Below are positions 15,958-24,486 of a stretch of DNA of 64,000 nucleotides, one piece after another. The position numbers and the translations under genes were made by a program. Numbering within the stretch: position 1 is the first letter of the stretch; each line of letters begins with the position of its first letter. This stretch comes from Oxalobacteraceae bacterium UBA6018 (GTDB lineage Bacteria > Pseudomonadota > Gammaproteobacteria > Burkholderiales > Burkholderiaceae_D). The stretch spans positions 7,144 through 71,143 of the forward strand of contig DIZW01000033.1 of NCBI GenBank assembly GCA_002428015.1. The letters run 5' to 3'. The notes below the pieces were generated by a model. It had not been told where the DNA came from. It saw nothing but the letters and a program-made list of their open reading frames with translations, and ran no database searches.

Positions 15958-17503
15958 GCGTTGCAGGCCGACGGTACGCCCGCGACTGGCGCCGTTGGCA
16001 GCCGCGGTGCTGGCCCTGACTGGCACCCCGGCGCGCGCAGGATGGGATGTGGCCCCTGGCCTGCAGTTGCGCGAAATCTATACCGATAACGTCAACCTGC
16101 AGGCCGACGCGCTGGCCCAAAGCCAGCTGATCAGCGAAATCACTCCAACCTTGAGCTTGCAGCACAGCGGCCCGCGCCTTACCGTAAGCTCACTTTTGAG
16201 CCTGCATACGTACACGTTCGCCGACAGCAGCATCAGCGGCACCAAGCGCACGCAGCGCGAAGCGAACGCCACCGCCCAAGCCAAACTGATCGACGACTTT
16301 CTGTACGTCGACGCGCACGGCATGACGGGCGAGCGGCCGGTGTCGCTGTTTGGCCAGCAGGGTAGCGACAACGGCTACGCGTCGGCCAACCGCGGCCAGA
16401 TCACCACCTATGGCATCAGCCCGTATATCGTGCATCACTTCGGTGCCAACGCGAACCTCGAGTTGCGCTATACCCATGATTCGGTCGACACCGCGACCAC
16501 CGGCATCGGCAGCAGCAAGGGCGACAGCGTCCTGTTTAACCTCGCCAGCGGCAGAGCTTTCCGTACCGTAGGCTGGACCGTGCAATACCTCGACCAGAAA
16601 ATCGCTGACAAGGTCGCGCAGGCTACCCGCAGCCAGACGGTCAACACCGGCCTGCGCTACTACGTGCGGCCGACCCTGGCGCTGACCGCCGGCGTAGGCT
16701 ACGACAAGTTCGATTACGCCTCGCTCGGCGGCGTCACCCAGGGACGCTCTTGGAACACAGGCTTCGCGTGGAACCCGAGCGCCCGCACCAGTCTAGCGGC
16801 GAGCGTCGGACGGCGCTACGTCGGCGCGGTCAAGACGCTTTCGGCCATGCACCGCAGTCGCCTGACGGTATGGAACATCAGCTACGACAATTCGATCACG
16901 ACCATGCGCTCCAATTTCATGCTCCCCGCGACGCTCGATACCGCCTCGATGCTGGACCGCCTGTTCATCCCGGACTTTCCCGATCCCCTGGCGCGCCAGC
17001 GTGCCGTGGCCGATTACCTGCGCCTGACCGGGCTACCTGGAGAACTGACCGACAGCGTCAATTACTTCACTAACCGGTATTATCTCCAGAAGCAACTGCG
17101 CGCCTCGGCTGCGTTTAACGCGCCGCATACCACCACCCTGCTCAGCGTTTACCGCATCCGTCGCGACGCGCTTTCGGTACGCCAAAGCGACAGCCAGCTG
17201 CTGGGCACCGCACTGTCCTCGATCAATGACAACACCGACCAGACCGGTGTCGATTTGGCCCTCAGCTACCGCCTGTCCATGCGCAGCGCGCTGACTCTCG
17301 CCGGCGAGGGCAGCAACAGTCAATCACTCTCGACCGGTCTTAAAACCACCCACCGCGCACTGCGCCTGGCCTACACGCGCGCGCTGTCGCGCACAATAGA
17401 CAGTTCCGTGGAGGTCCACCGCGTCAGCGGCAACATCGCCGCGGCCGGCGCCCGCTCCTATCGCGAGAATGCGATATCAGCATCCTTGTCCTTCAAGCTT
17501 TGA
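15938..17503 (+). CDS. PEP-CTERM system-associated outer-membrane beta-barrel protein
   Basis: A 521-residue protein of the exosortase-linked outer-membrane family (TIGR03016-like). Its signal peptide is followed by PARAGWDVAPGLQL, and the rest alternates polar and hydrophobic residues in beta-strand style, with aromatic girdle residues and a C-terminal ISASLSFKL that looks like the final barrel strand. ATG 15938 lies within the end of the kinase gene, giving a 20-base overlap; the in-frame ATG 15923 would place five more residues before it. A role in passage or anchoring of the polymer is likely but untested. Confidence 0.88.
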   Translation: MTTITAKRCRPTVRPRLAPLAAAVLALTGTPARAGWDVAPGLQLREIYTDNVNLQADALAQSQLISEITPTLSLQHSGPRLTVSSLLSLHTYTFADSSISGTKRTQREANATAQAKLIDDFLYVDAHGMTGERPVSLFGQQGSDNGYASANRGQITTYGISPYIVHHFGANANLELRYTHDSVDTATTGIGSSKGDSVLFNLASGRAFRTVGWTVQYLDQKIADKVAQATRSQTVNTGLRYYVRPTLALTAGVGYDKFDYASLGGVTQGRSWNTGFAWNPSARTSLAASVGRRYVGAVKTLSAMHRSRLTVWNISYDNSITTMRSNFMLPATLDTASMLDRLFIPDFPDPLARQRAVADYLRLTGLPGELTDSVNYFTNRYYLQKQLRASAAFNAPHTTTLLSVYRIRRDALSVRQSDSQLLGTALSSINDNTDQTGVDLALSYRLSMRSALTLAGEGSNSQSLSTGLKTTHRALRLAYTRALSRTIDSSVEVHRVSGNIAAAGARSYRENAISASLSFKL

Positions 17504-17519
17504 CCGGAGCGATCACCCT

Positions 17520-18545
17520 ATGTACGAACAATTCTACGGCCTGAGCGCCAAGCCGTTCCGGTTGCGCCCGGACCCCCATTTCTTCTACGGCAGCAAGGGC
17601 CACAAGCGCGCCATGGCCTACCTCGAGTACGGCCTGTCGCAGGGCGAGGGCTTCATCGTGATCACCGGCGAGGTCGGGGCCGGCAAGACCACCCTGGTGC
17701 GCAACCTGTTCAACAACCTGCCCTCCGAGCAGATCGTCGCGGCCCACATCGTCAACACCCACCTCGATTCGGACGACACCCTGCGCATGGTGGTGTCGGC
17801 CTTCGGCCTGCCCTACGAGAACGTCAGCAAGACCGACCTGCTGACCCGCCTCGAGCAATTCCTGCGCGCGGCCGACGCCGCCGGCAAGCGCGCCCTGCTG
17901 GTGGTCGACGAAGCCCAGAACCTGACCGCGCGCACGGTCGAGGAACTGCGCATGCTGTCGAACTTCCAGACCGCCGACAAGTGCCTGCTGCAGACCTTCC
18001 TGGTGGGCCAGCCCGAGTTCCGCGGCACCCTGCACAGCCCCACCATGTCGCAGCTGCGCCAGCGCGTGATCGCCAGCTACCACCTGGGCCCGATGGACGC
18101 GGCCGAGACCGAGGCCTACGTCGAGCACCGCCTGCAGACGGTGGGCTGGAAGGGCGACCCGTCCTTCACCAGCGCCGCCTACGCCGCCATCCACGCCCAC
18201 AGCGGCGGCATCCCGCGCAAGGTCAACACCCTGTGCGACCGCCTGCTGCTGATGGGCTTCCTGGAGGAGATGCACGCCTTTGATGAGGACGACGTGAACA
18301 CCGTCATCCGCGACATCGCCGAGGAATTCGAACTGCCGCCCGGCCAGGGCGGCACCCCGGCCGCGCCACTGGGCCCGGTCGACAGCGACGCCGCCGCCCT
18401 CGACGCGGCGGTGGCCCCGGTCAACCCGGCCTACCTCGACGAGCGCATGATGCGCCTGGAGAAGTCGGTGGTGTCGGTGCTCAACATCCTCAAGAAGATC
18501 GTCGCCGCCCCGTCCGCCGCGCCCGCCAACCAATCGAACGACTAG
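17520..18545 (+). CDS. XrtA-associated AAA ATPase (ExeA/GspA-like)
   Basis: A 341-residue ATPase of the ExeA-like family found with exosortase A. It begins MYEQFYGLSAKPF, the ExeA signature. Walker A GEVGAGKTT is at 50-58 and Walker B LLVVDEAQNL near 125-134; a sensor region with IPRKVNTLCDRLLL follows. The C-terminal 60 residues are Ala/Pro-rich. ATG 17520 follows the stop of the barrel gene by 16 bases with GGAG upstream. It may energise assembly of the envelope machinery. Confidence 0.92.
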   Translation: MYEQFYGLSAKPFRLRPDPHFFYGSKGHKRAMAYLEYGLSQGEGFIVITGEVGAGKTTLVRNLFNNLPSEQIVAAHIVNTHLDSDDTLRMVVSAFGLPYENVSKTDLLTRLEQFLRAADAAGKRALLVVDEAQNLTARTVEELRMLSNFQTADKCLLQTFLVGQPEFRGTLHSPTMSQLRQRVIASYHLGPMDAAETEAYVEHRLQTVGWKGDPSFTSAAYAAIHAHSGGIPRKVNTLCDRLLLMGFLEEMHAFDEDDVNTVIRDIAEEFELPPGQGGTPAAPLGPVDSDAAALDAAVAPVNPAYLDERMMRLEKSVVSVLNILKKIVAAPSAAPANQSND

Positions 18546-18549
18546 ACCC

Positions 18550-19431
18550 ATGATGATGCTCGCTCCACCAGCCAGGCCGCGGGTGCCTGGCGCGCCGGTC
18601 AAGAACGCCATGACCATCGACGTCGAGGACTACTTCCAGGTCTCCGCGTTCGCGCCCCACATCGAGCGCGCCAGCTGGCCCGCGCGTGAATGCCGGGTCG
18701 AGGCCAACATCGCGCGCATCCTGGCGATCCTGGCCGAAGGGCGCGTGCACGCCACCTTCTTCACCCTGGGCTGGATCGCCGAGCGCTATCCGGACATGGT
18801 CAGGAGCATCGTGGCCGGCGGCCACGAGCTGGCCAGCCACGGCTACGGCCACCTGCGCGCCTCCGACCAGAGCCGCGCCGAGTTCGCCGAGGACATCGGC
18901 ACCAGCAAGAAGATCCTGGAGGATATCGGCGGCGTCGCCGTGCAAGGCTACCGCGCGCCCTCGTTCTCCATCGGCCACGGCAACCTGTGGGCGCTCGAGG
19001 CGCTGCAGGAGGCCGGCTACCGCTACAGCTCCTCGATCTACCCGATCGCCCACGACCACTACGGCATGCCCGACGCGCCGCGCTTCGCCTTCTATCCGCA
19101 CGGCCCGGACGGCCTGCTGGAAATCCCGATCACCACCGTCCAGGTAATGGCGCGCAAGCTGCCGGCCGGCGGCGGCGGCTACTTCCGCCTGCTGCCGTAC
19201 GCGCTGTCGCGCTGGATGATGCGACGCGTGAACCAGGTCGACCAGGAATCGGCCATCTTCTACTTCCACCCGTGGGAGATCGACCCCGGCCAGCCGCGTC
19301 CCGAAGGCACCAGCGCCAAGGCGCGCTTTCGCCACTACGTCAACCTGGACAAGATGGAAGGCCGCATCCGCCGCCTCACCCGCGACTTCGAATGGGACCG
19401 CATGGACCAGCTGTTCCTGCCGCCGCGCTAA
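18550..19431 (+). CDS. XrtA system polysaccharide deacetylase
   Basis: A 293-residue NodB-homology deacetylase of the exosortase-associated subfamily (TIGR03006-like). The signature NAMTIDVEDYFQVSAF (19-34) supplies the catalytic Asp and the metal ligand region, and ELASHGYGH holds the His-x3-His metal site. Its product is expected to remove N-acetyl groups from the exopolymer. There is no signal peptide, so it acts in the cytoplasm or on a lipid-linked intermediate. It follows the ATPase gene by four bases. Two further deacetylases lie at 34276 and 36329. Confidence 0.92.
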   Translation: MMMLAPPARPRVPGAPVKNAMTIDVEDYFQVSAFAPHIERASWPARECRVEANIARILAILAEGRVHATFFTLGWIAERYPDMVRSIVAGGHELASHGYGHLRASDQSRAEFAEDIGTSKKILEDIGGVAVQGYRAPSFSIGHGNLWALEALQEAGYRYSSSIYPIAHDHYGMPDAPRFAFYPHGPDGLLEIPITTVQVMARKLPAGGGGYFRLLPYALSRWMMRRVNQVDQESAIFYFHPWEIDPGQPRPEGTSAKARFRHYVNLDKMEGRIRRLTRDFEWDRMDQLFLPPR

Positions 19432-19494
19432 GCGTTTTCGTCCTTCCCCATAGCCCCTAACCAGCGCGCCACCGCGCACCCTCACGCCCACACC

Positions 19495-20583
19495 ATGAGT
19501 TCGACGATCGACGCCTTCCAAGACCGCCCGGCCGCCGCCGATACCGCCCCGCTGACCCTGGGCCTGCTGCAGCCGCACGAGCACGCGCGCTGGGACGCCT
19601 TCGTGCGCGCCTGCCCGGACGCCACCTTCTTCCACCGCGCTGGCTGGCAGACTATTATCGAGCGCGTGTACGGCCACCGCACCTGGTTCTACTACGCCGA
19701 GGCGGGCGGCCAGATCGTCGGCGTGCTGCCGCTGGCCGAGATCAAGAGCCGCCTGTTCGGCCACTCGCTGGGATCGTTGCCGTTCTGCGTGCTGGGCGGG
19801 GTCGCCTGCACCGACCCGCGCGCGCGCGCCCTGCTTGACGGCGCGGCCGACCGCGTCGCGCGCGAGCGCAAGGTCGGCCACCTCGAGTACCGCAACCTGG
19901 TGGCGGCCCACGCGGGCGACCCTGCCTGGTACCAGAAGGAGCTGTACGTCACCTTCCGCAAGGAGATCAGCGCCGACGACGAGGAGAACCTGAACGCCAT
20001 CCCGCGCAAGCAGCGCGCCATGGTGCGCAAGGGGATCAAGCTGGGCCTGGCGGCCGAGATCGACGAGGACGTCGAGCGCTTTTTCACCTGCTACGCCACC
20101 AGCGTGCACCGGCTCGGCACCCCGGTCTTCCCCAAGTCCTACTTCACGGTCATCAAGGAAGTGTTCAAGGACGAGACCGAGATCCGCGTGATCGTCAAGG
20201 ACGGCCAGCTGATCGCCGCGGTGATGAGCTTCTACTGGCGCGACGAGGTGCTGCCCTACTACGGCGGCGGCATGGCGGCCGCGCGCGACGTGGCCGGCAA
20301 CGACTTCATGTACTGGAACCTGATGCAGGCGGCGGCCGCGCGCGGCTGCCGCGTGTTCGACTTCGGCCGAAGCAAGCTCGGCACCGGCGCCTTCGACTTC
20401 AAGAAGAACTGGGGCTTCTCGCCCACCCCGCTGGCCTACGAATACAAGCTGTACGCGGCCACTGAGCTGCCGGACAACAATCCGCTCAATCCGAAGTACC
20501 AGCTGTTCATCAAGATGTGGAAGAAGCTGCCAATCGCGCTGGCCAACATCCTGGGCCCCCACATCGTCAAGAACCTGGGCTGA
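19495..20583 (+). CDS. FemAB-family XrtA/PEP-CTERM-associated protein
   Basis: A 362-residue GNAT-fold FemAB-like protein. FemAB enzymes add amino acids from aminoacyl-tRNA to cell-wall muropeptides; the exosortase-associated members (TIGR03019-like) may add an acyl or aminoacyl group to the polymer. The conserved block RGCRVFDFGRSKLGTGAF and a long DNPLNPKYQ tail fit that family. The first 20 residues are acidic and Ala-rich, without a signal. It starts 63 bases after the deacetylase. The next gene starts five bases after its stop. Confidence 0.9.
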   Translation: MSSTIDAFQDRPAAADTAPLTLGLLQPHEHARWDAFVRACPDATFFHRAGWQTIIERVYGHRTWFYYAEAGGQIVGVLPLAEIKSRLFGHSLGSLPFCVLGGVACTDPRARALLDGAADRVARERKVGHLEYRNLVAAHAGDPAWYQKELYVTFRKEISADDEENLNAIPRKQRAMVRKGIKLGLAAEIDEDVERFFTCYATSVHRLGTPVFPKSYFTVIKEVFKDETEIRVIVKDGQLIAAVMSFYWRDEVLPYYGGGMAAARDVAGNDFMYWNLMQAAAARGCRVFDFGRSKLGTGAFDFKKNWGFSPTPLAYEYKLYAATELPDNNPLNPKYQLFIKMWKKLPIALANILGPHIVKNLG

Positions 20584-20588
20584 TCCGC

Positions 20589-21779
20589 GTGCAAAACCTG
20601 CTCCTGCTCGTACACCGCATTCCGTTCCCGCCCAATAAGGGCGACAAGATCCGCTCCTACCACCTGCTCAAGCACCTGTCGCAGCACTACCGGGTCCACC
20701 TGGGCACCTTCGTCGACGACGCCGACGACTGGCAGCACGTGCCCACCGTCGAGGCGCTGTGCGCCAGCAGCCGCTTCGCCAGGCTCAATCCGCTCACGGC
20801 GCGCGTGCGCAGCCTGGGCGCGCTGCTGGGCGGGCGCTCGCTCTCGCTCGACTACTACCACGACCGGACCATGGGCGCGTGGGTCGAGCGCACCGTGCGC
20901 GAGCACAAGATCGACCGCATCCTGATCTACTCCTCGGCCATGGCGCAGTACGCGGAAAACTATCCGCAGGCGCGCCGGGTGGTCGATTTCGTCGACGTCG
21001 ACTCCGACAAATGGCGCCAGTACGCCGAGAAGAAGTCCTGGCCCATGAGCTGGCTGTACCGCCACGAGGCGGGCGCCCTGCTGGCCTACGAGCGCAAGGT
21101 TGCGCGCGAATGCGACGCCGCCCTGTTCGTGTCCGCGCCCGAGGCGGCGCTGTTCCGCCAGCTGGCGCCGGAGAGCGCGGCGCGCATCGACTACTTCAAC
21201 AACGGCGTCGACACCGACTATTTCTCGCCCGAGCGCGACTACCCGACACCCTTCGGCTCCGGCGAGCGCGCGCTGGTGTTCACCGGCGCGATGGACTACT
21301 GGCCCAACGTCGACGCGGTGCAGTGGTTCGCCAGCGAGGTGTTCCCCCAGCTGCTGGCGCACACCCCGGCGCTGCGCTTCTACATCGTCGGCGCGCGCCC
21401 GACTCCGGCGGTGCAGGCCCTGGGCCAGCAAGCCGGTGTGGTGGTGACCGGCACCGTGCCCGACGTGCGCCCCTACATCGCGCACGCCGAGCTGGCCGTG
21501 GCGCCGCTGCGCATCGCGCGCGGCATCCAGAACAAGGTGCTCGAGGCGATGGCCATGGCGCGCCCGGTGGTGGTGTCGAGCCAAGCGCTGGAAGGCATCG
21601 AGGCCGAAGCCGGACGCGAACTGCTGCTGGCCGAGGACGCCGCCGCCTTCGTGGCTACCATCGCCCGCTTGCTGCAACAACCTAACAAAGCGGTCGGCCC
21701 GGCCGCACGCGCCAACGTCCAGCGCCAGTACAGCTGGCCAAGCAAGCTGGCGCGCATCGAGGAGAAGCTGGAATGCTGA
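20589..21779 (+). CDS. PEP-CTERM/XrtA system glycosyltransferase (TIGR03087-like)
   Basis: A 396-residue GT4-type glycosyltransferase. It begins LLLLVHRIPFPPNKGDKIRS, the signature of this exosortase-linked family; the donor-binding half has TGAMDYWPNVDAV and a PLRIARGIQNKVLEAMAM block with the conserved E. GTG 20589 was chosen because it precedes the signature directly; the longer reading overlaps the FemAB gene. It overlaps the exosortase gene by 7 bases. It transfers one sugar during repeat-unit assembly at the inner membrane. Confidence 0.91.
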   Translation: MQNLLLLVHRIPFPPNKGDKIRSYHLLKHLSQHYRVHLGTFVDDADDWQHVPTVEALCASSRFARLNPLTARVRSLGALLGGRSLSLDYYHDRTMGAWVERTVREHKIDRILIYSSAMAQYAENYPQARRVVDFVDVDSDKWRQYAEKKSWPMSWLYRHEAGALLAYERKVARECDAALFVSAPEAALFRQLAPESAARIDYFNNGVDTDYFSPERDYPTPFGSGERALVFTGAMDYWPNVDAVQWFASEVFPQLLAHTPALRFYIVGARPTPAVQALGQQAGVVVTGTVPDVRPYIAHAELAVAPLRIARGIQNKVLEAMAMARPVVVSSQALEGIEAEAGRELLLAEDAAAFVATIARLLQQPNKAVGPAARANVQRQYSWPSKLARIEEKLEC

Positions 21780-23308
21780 TGTCCGACACCCCGGCCGCGC
21801 AACGCGCGAGCGTCATCCCGACCCTGAGCCTGGCCCTGATTGCGCTGGCGTTGCTGGCCCCGTTCGCGCTGTACTTCGCCACGGCGCGGTCGATCGTCGC
21901 GATCTGGGACAGCTCCGAGACCTTCGCCCACGGCTACGTGATAGTGCCCATTTCCGCCTGGCTGATCTGGCGCCGGCGCGAGAACTTCGCGCTCTATCCG
22001 CCGCGCCCCTACTGGCCGGCCCTGATCCTGCTGGCCCTGGTCGGCGCGGGCTGGCTGGCCGCGCGCATGGGCGAGGTGCAGGTGGTGATGCAGTACGGCT
22101 TCGTGGCCATGTTCCCGCTGATCGCCCTGGCCCTGCTGGGGCGGCGCCTGGCCGGCTCGCTCGCCTTCCCGCTGCTGTTCCTGCTGTTCGCGGTGCCGTT
22201 CGGCGAGATCTTCATCGCCCCGCTGATCGACTTCACCGCCAACTTCACCGTGGCGGCGCTGCAGGCCACCGGCATTCCCGTGCTGCGCAACGGCACCCGC
22301 TTCGAGATCCCCACCGGCAGCTGGTCGGTGGTGACCGCCTGCAGCGGGGTGCGCTACCTGATTTCCTCGGTCACCATCGGCTGCCTGTACGCCTACCTGA
22401 CCTACCGCTCGCTCGGGCGGCGCCTGTTGTTCGTGGCCCTGTCGGTGGTGGTGCCGGTGATCGCCAACGGCCTGCGCGCCTACATGATCGTCATGATTGG
22501 ACACACCAGCAACATGGCCCTGGCCACCGGCGTGGACCACATCATCTACGGCTGGATCTTCTTCGGCCTGGTGATGTTCCTGATGTTCTGGGTCGGCAGC
22601 TACTGGCGCGACGACCACCTGGCCACGCCGCTGCAGCCGGCGCCCGCGTCCGAACGCGCCAGCGTGGCCCCGCTGGGCGGCATCGCGGCCGCCGCCATCG
22701 CCGTGTGCGCGCTGTGGCCGGCCTTCGCCGCATTCAACGAAAACGCCAACCACAACCCGGCCCCGGTCACGCTGAAAAGGCCCGCCGTCAGCTGGGCTGT
22801 GGCAACGCCGTTCTCCTCATGGGTGCCCAACTACATGCCAGGCGACGCTGCGTTCAACGGCGTGTACCGCGATGCTGCCAGCCCCGCGCCGGTCGCCCTG
22901 ACCATGGTGTTTTACCGTAACCAGACCAACGCCAAAGCCCTGATCAGCTCCGTCAACTCCATGGCCGGTGAGAACGACGAATACCATCAGATTGGCGCCG
23001 ACGCACGCACCGAGAACCTCGACGGCAGGCCGCTGCTGCTGCGCGAAGCCCGCATGGCCGGCCCCTCTGGTAACTTTGTGGTCTGGTACTGCTACTGGAT
23101 TGACGGCCACTACACCGCCAGCGACTATGCCGGCAAATTGATGCAGGCCCGCGCAAAGCTGCTGTTCCACGGCGACGACGGTGCGGTCATCCTCCTCTCG
23201 GCCCCCTACGGCGAACACCTGGACAACGCGCGGGCGGCGCTGCATGCCTTCCTGGCCAGCCAGGGCAGCGCGATCGACGCGGCGCTCAAGAACGCGCATG
23301 GCCGCTAA
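21773..23308 (+). CDS. xrtA: Exosortase A with C-terminal EpsI domain
   Basis: The 511-residue exosortase that cleaves PEP-CTERM proteins at the sorting signal. Eight or more membrane helices fill residues 15-275. The predicted catalytic residues are Cys190 (VTACSGVRY), Arg235 (ANGLRAYM) and His256 (GVDHIIYGW). A soluble EpsI-like domain runs from about 300 to 511, as in the EpsH/EpsI fusion form. The only PEP-CTERM substrate gene visible in this window is at 7119. ATG 21773 overlaps the glycosyltransferase, and another ATG lies two codons inside. Confidence 0.96.
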   Translation: MLMSDTPAAQRASVIPTLSLALIALALLAPFALYFATARSIVAIWDSSETFAHGYVIVPISAWLIWRRRENFALYPPRPYWPALILLALVGAGWLAARMGEVQVVMQYGFVAMFPLIALALLGRRLAGSLAFPLLFLLFAVPFGEIFIAPLIDFTANFTVAALQATGIPVLRNGTRFEIPTGSWSVVTACSGVRYLISSVTIGCLYAYLTYRSLGRRLLFVALSVVVPVIANGLRAYMIVMIGHTSNMALATGVDHIIYGWIFFGLVMFLMFWVGSYWRDDHLATPLQPAPASERASVAPLGGIAAAAIAVCALWPAFAAFNENANHNPAPVTLKRPAVSWAVATPFSSWVPNYMPGDAAFNGVYRDAASPAPVALTMVFYRNQTNAKALISSVNSMAGENDEYHQIGADARTENLDGRPLLLREARMAGPSGNFVVWYCYWIDGHYTASDYAGKLMQARAKLLFHGDDGAVILLSAPYGEHLDNARAALHAFLASQGSAIDAALKNAHGR

Positions 23309-23317
23309 GGGACACCC

Positions 23318-24460
23318 ATGAGCAAGCGTCCCCTGGTGGTGCACCTGACCTACGCGCTCGACGTCGGCGGCCTGGAAACCCTGCTGGTCGAATGCATCAA
23401 CCGCATGCCGGCCGAGAAGTACCGCCACGCGCTGGTGTGCCTGACCCGCTACTCCGACTTCGCCGCCAAGATCACCCAGCCCGGCGTGGAGCTGTACGCC
23501 CTGGACAAGCCGCCCGGGAACGGGCTCGGCATCCACCTCAAGTTCTGGAAGCTGATGCGACGCCTGCGCCCGGCCATCGTCCACACCTACAACCTGGCCG
23601 CGATGGAGTACTGCTTCACGGCCGCCGCCGCCGGGGTGCCAGTGCGCATCCACGCCGAGCATGGGCGCGACGCCGCCGACCCCGAGGGCAAGAACAAGAA
23701 GCACAACTTCCTGCGCCGCCACCTGGCGCCCTTCATCGACCGCTACGTGCCGGTCTCGGACGACCTGCACCGCTGGCTGGGCGCGGTGGTCGGCATCCCG
23801 GCCTCCAAGAACGTCTTGATCAAGAACGGCGTCGACACCGCGCGCTTTCGCGCGGGCGCGGGCGCCGGCGGCGCCTCGCCCTGGCATGCGGACGACATCG
23901 TCATCGGTACGGTGGCGCGGGTGCAGGACGTCAAGAACCACAAAGGCCTGGTGCAGGCCTTCGAACAGCTGCGCGCCATGCTGCCCGAGCAGAGCGCGCG
24001 CCTGCGCCTGTCCATCATTGGCGACGGCCCGCTGCTGCTGGCCCTGAAGCAGCAGGTCGAGCGCGCCGGCCTGGGGGACGTGGTGTGGCTGCCCGGCGCA
24101 CGCGCCGACGTCGCCGACCTGCTGCACAGCTTCGACATCTTCACCCTGCCCTCGCTGGCCGAAGGCACCCCGGTCTCGCTGCTCGAGGCAATGGCCTGCG
24201 CGCTGCCGGTGGTGGCCTCGAACGTGGGTGGCATCCCCGAAGTGGTGGTCGACGGCGAGCACGGCACCCTGGTGCCGCTCGACAGCGCCGCCCTGGCCGG
24301 CGCGCTGGCGCGCTACGTGCGCGACCCCGCGCTCGCGCATCGCCACGGCCAGGCCGCGCGCGCGCGCATCGAAGACAAGTACAGCATGGACGCGATGCTG
24401 GCGGCCTACGGCGGCCTGTACGACAGCCTGTGCCGGCAAAAGCTCGGCGCGGCCCCTTGA
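23318..24460 (+). CDS. PEP-CTERM/XrtA system glycosyltransferase (TIGR03088-like)
   Basis: A 380-residue GT4 glycosyltransferase of the exosortase-linked type: LVVHLTYALDVGGLETLLVE at the start, HAEHGRD in the acceptor half, and FTLPSLAEGTPVSLLEAMAC with the conserved E-x7-E in the donor half. It starts 9 bases after the exosortase stop and precedes the amidotransferase by 26 bases. It probably adds a further sugar to the lipid-linked unit. Confidence 0.92.
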   Translation: MSKRPLVVHLTYALDVGGLETLLVECINRMPAEKYRHALVCLTRYSDFAAKITQPGVELYALDKPPGNGLGIHLKFWKLMRRLRPAIVHTYNLAAMEYCFTAAAAGVPVRIHAEHGRDAADPEGKNKKHNFLRRHLAPFIDRYVPVSDDLHRWLGAVVGIPASKNVLIKNGVDTARFRAGAGAGGASPWHADDIVIGTVARVQDVKNHKGLVQAFEQLRAMLPEQSARLRLSIIGDGPLLLALKQQVERAGLGDVVWLPGARADVADLLHSFDIFTLPSLAEGTPVSLLEAMACALPVVASNVGGIPEVVVDGEHGTLVPLDSAALAGALARYVRDPALAHRHGQAARARIEDKYSMDAMLAAYGGLYDSLCRQKLGAAP

Positions 24461-24486
24461 CCAATCAATCCAGGATTTGACAGAAC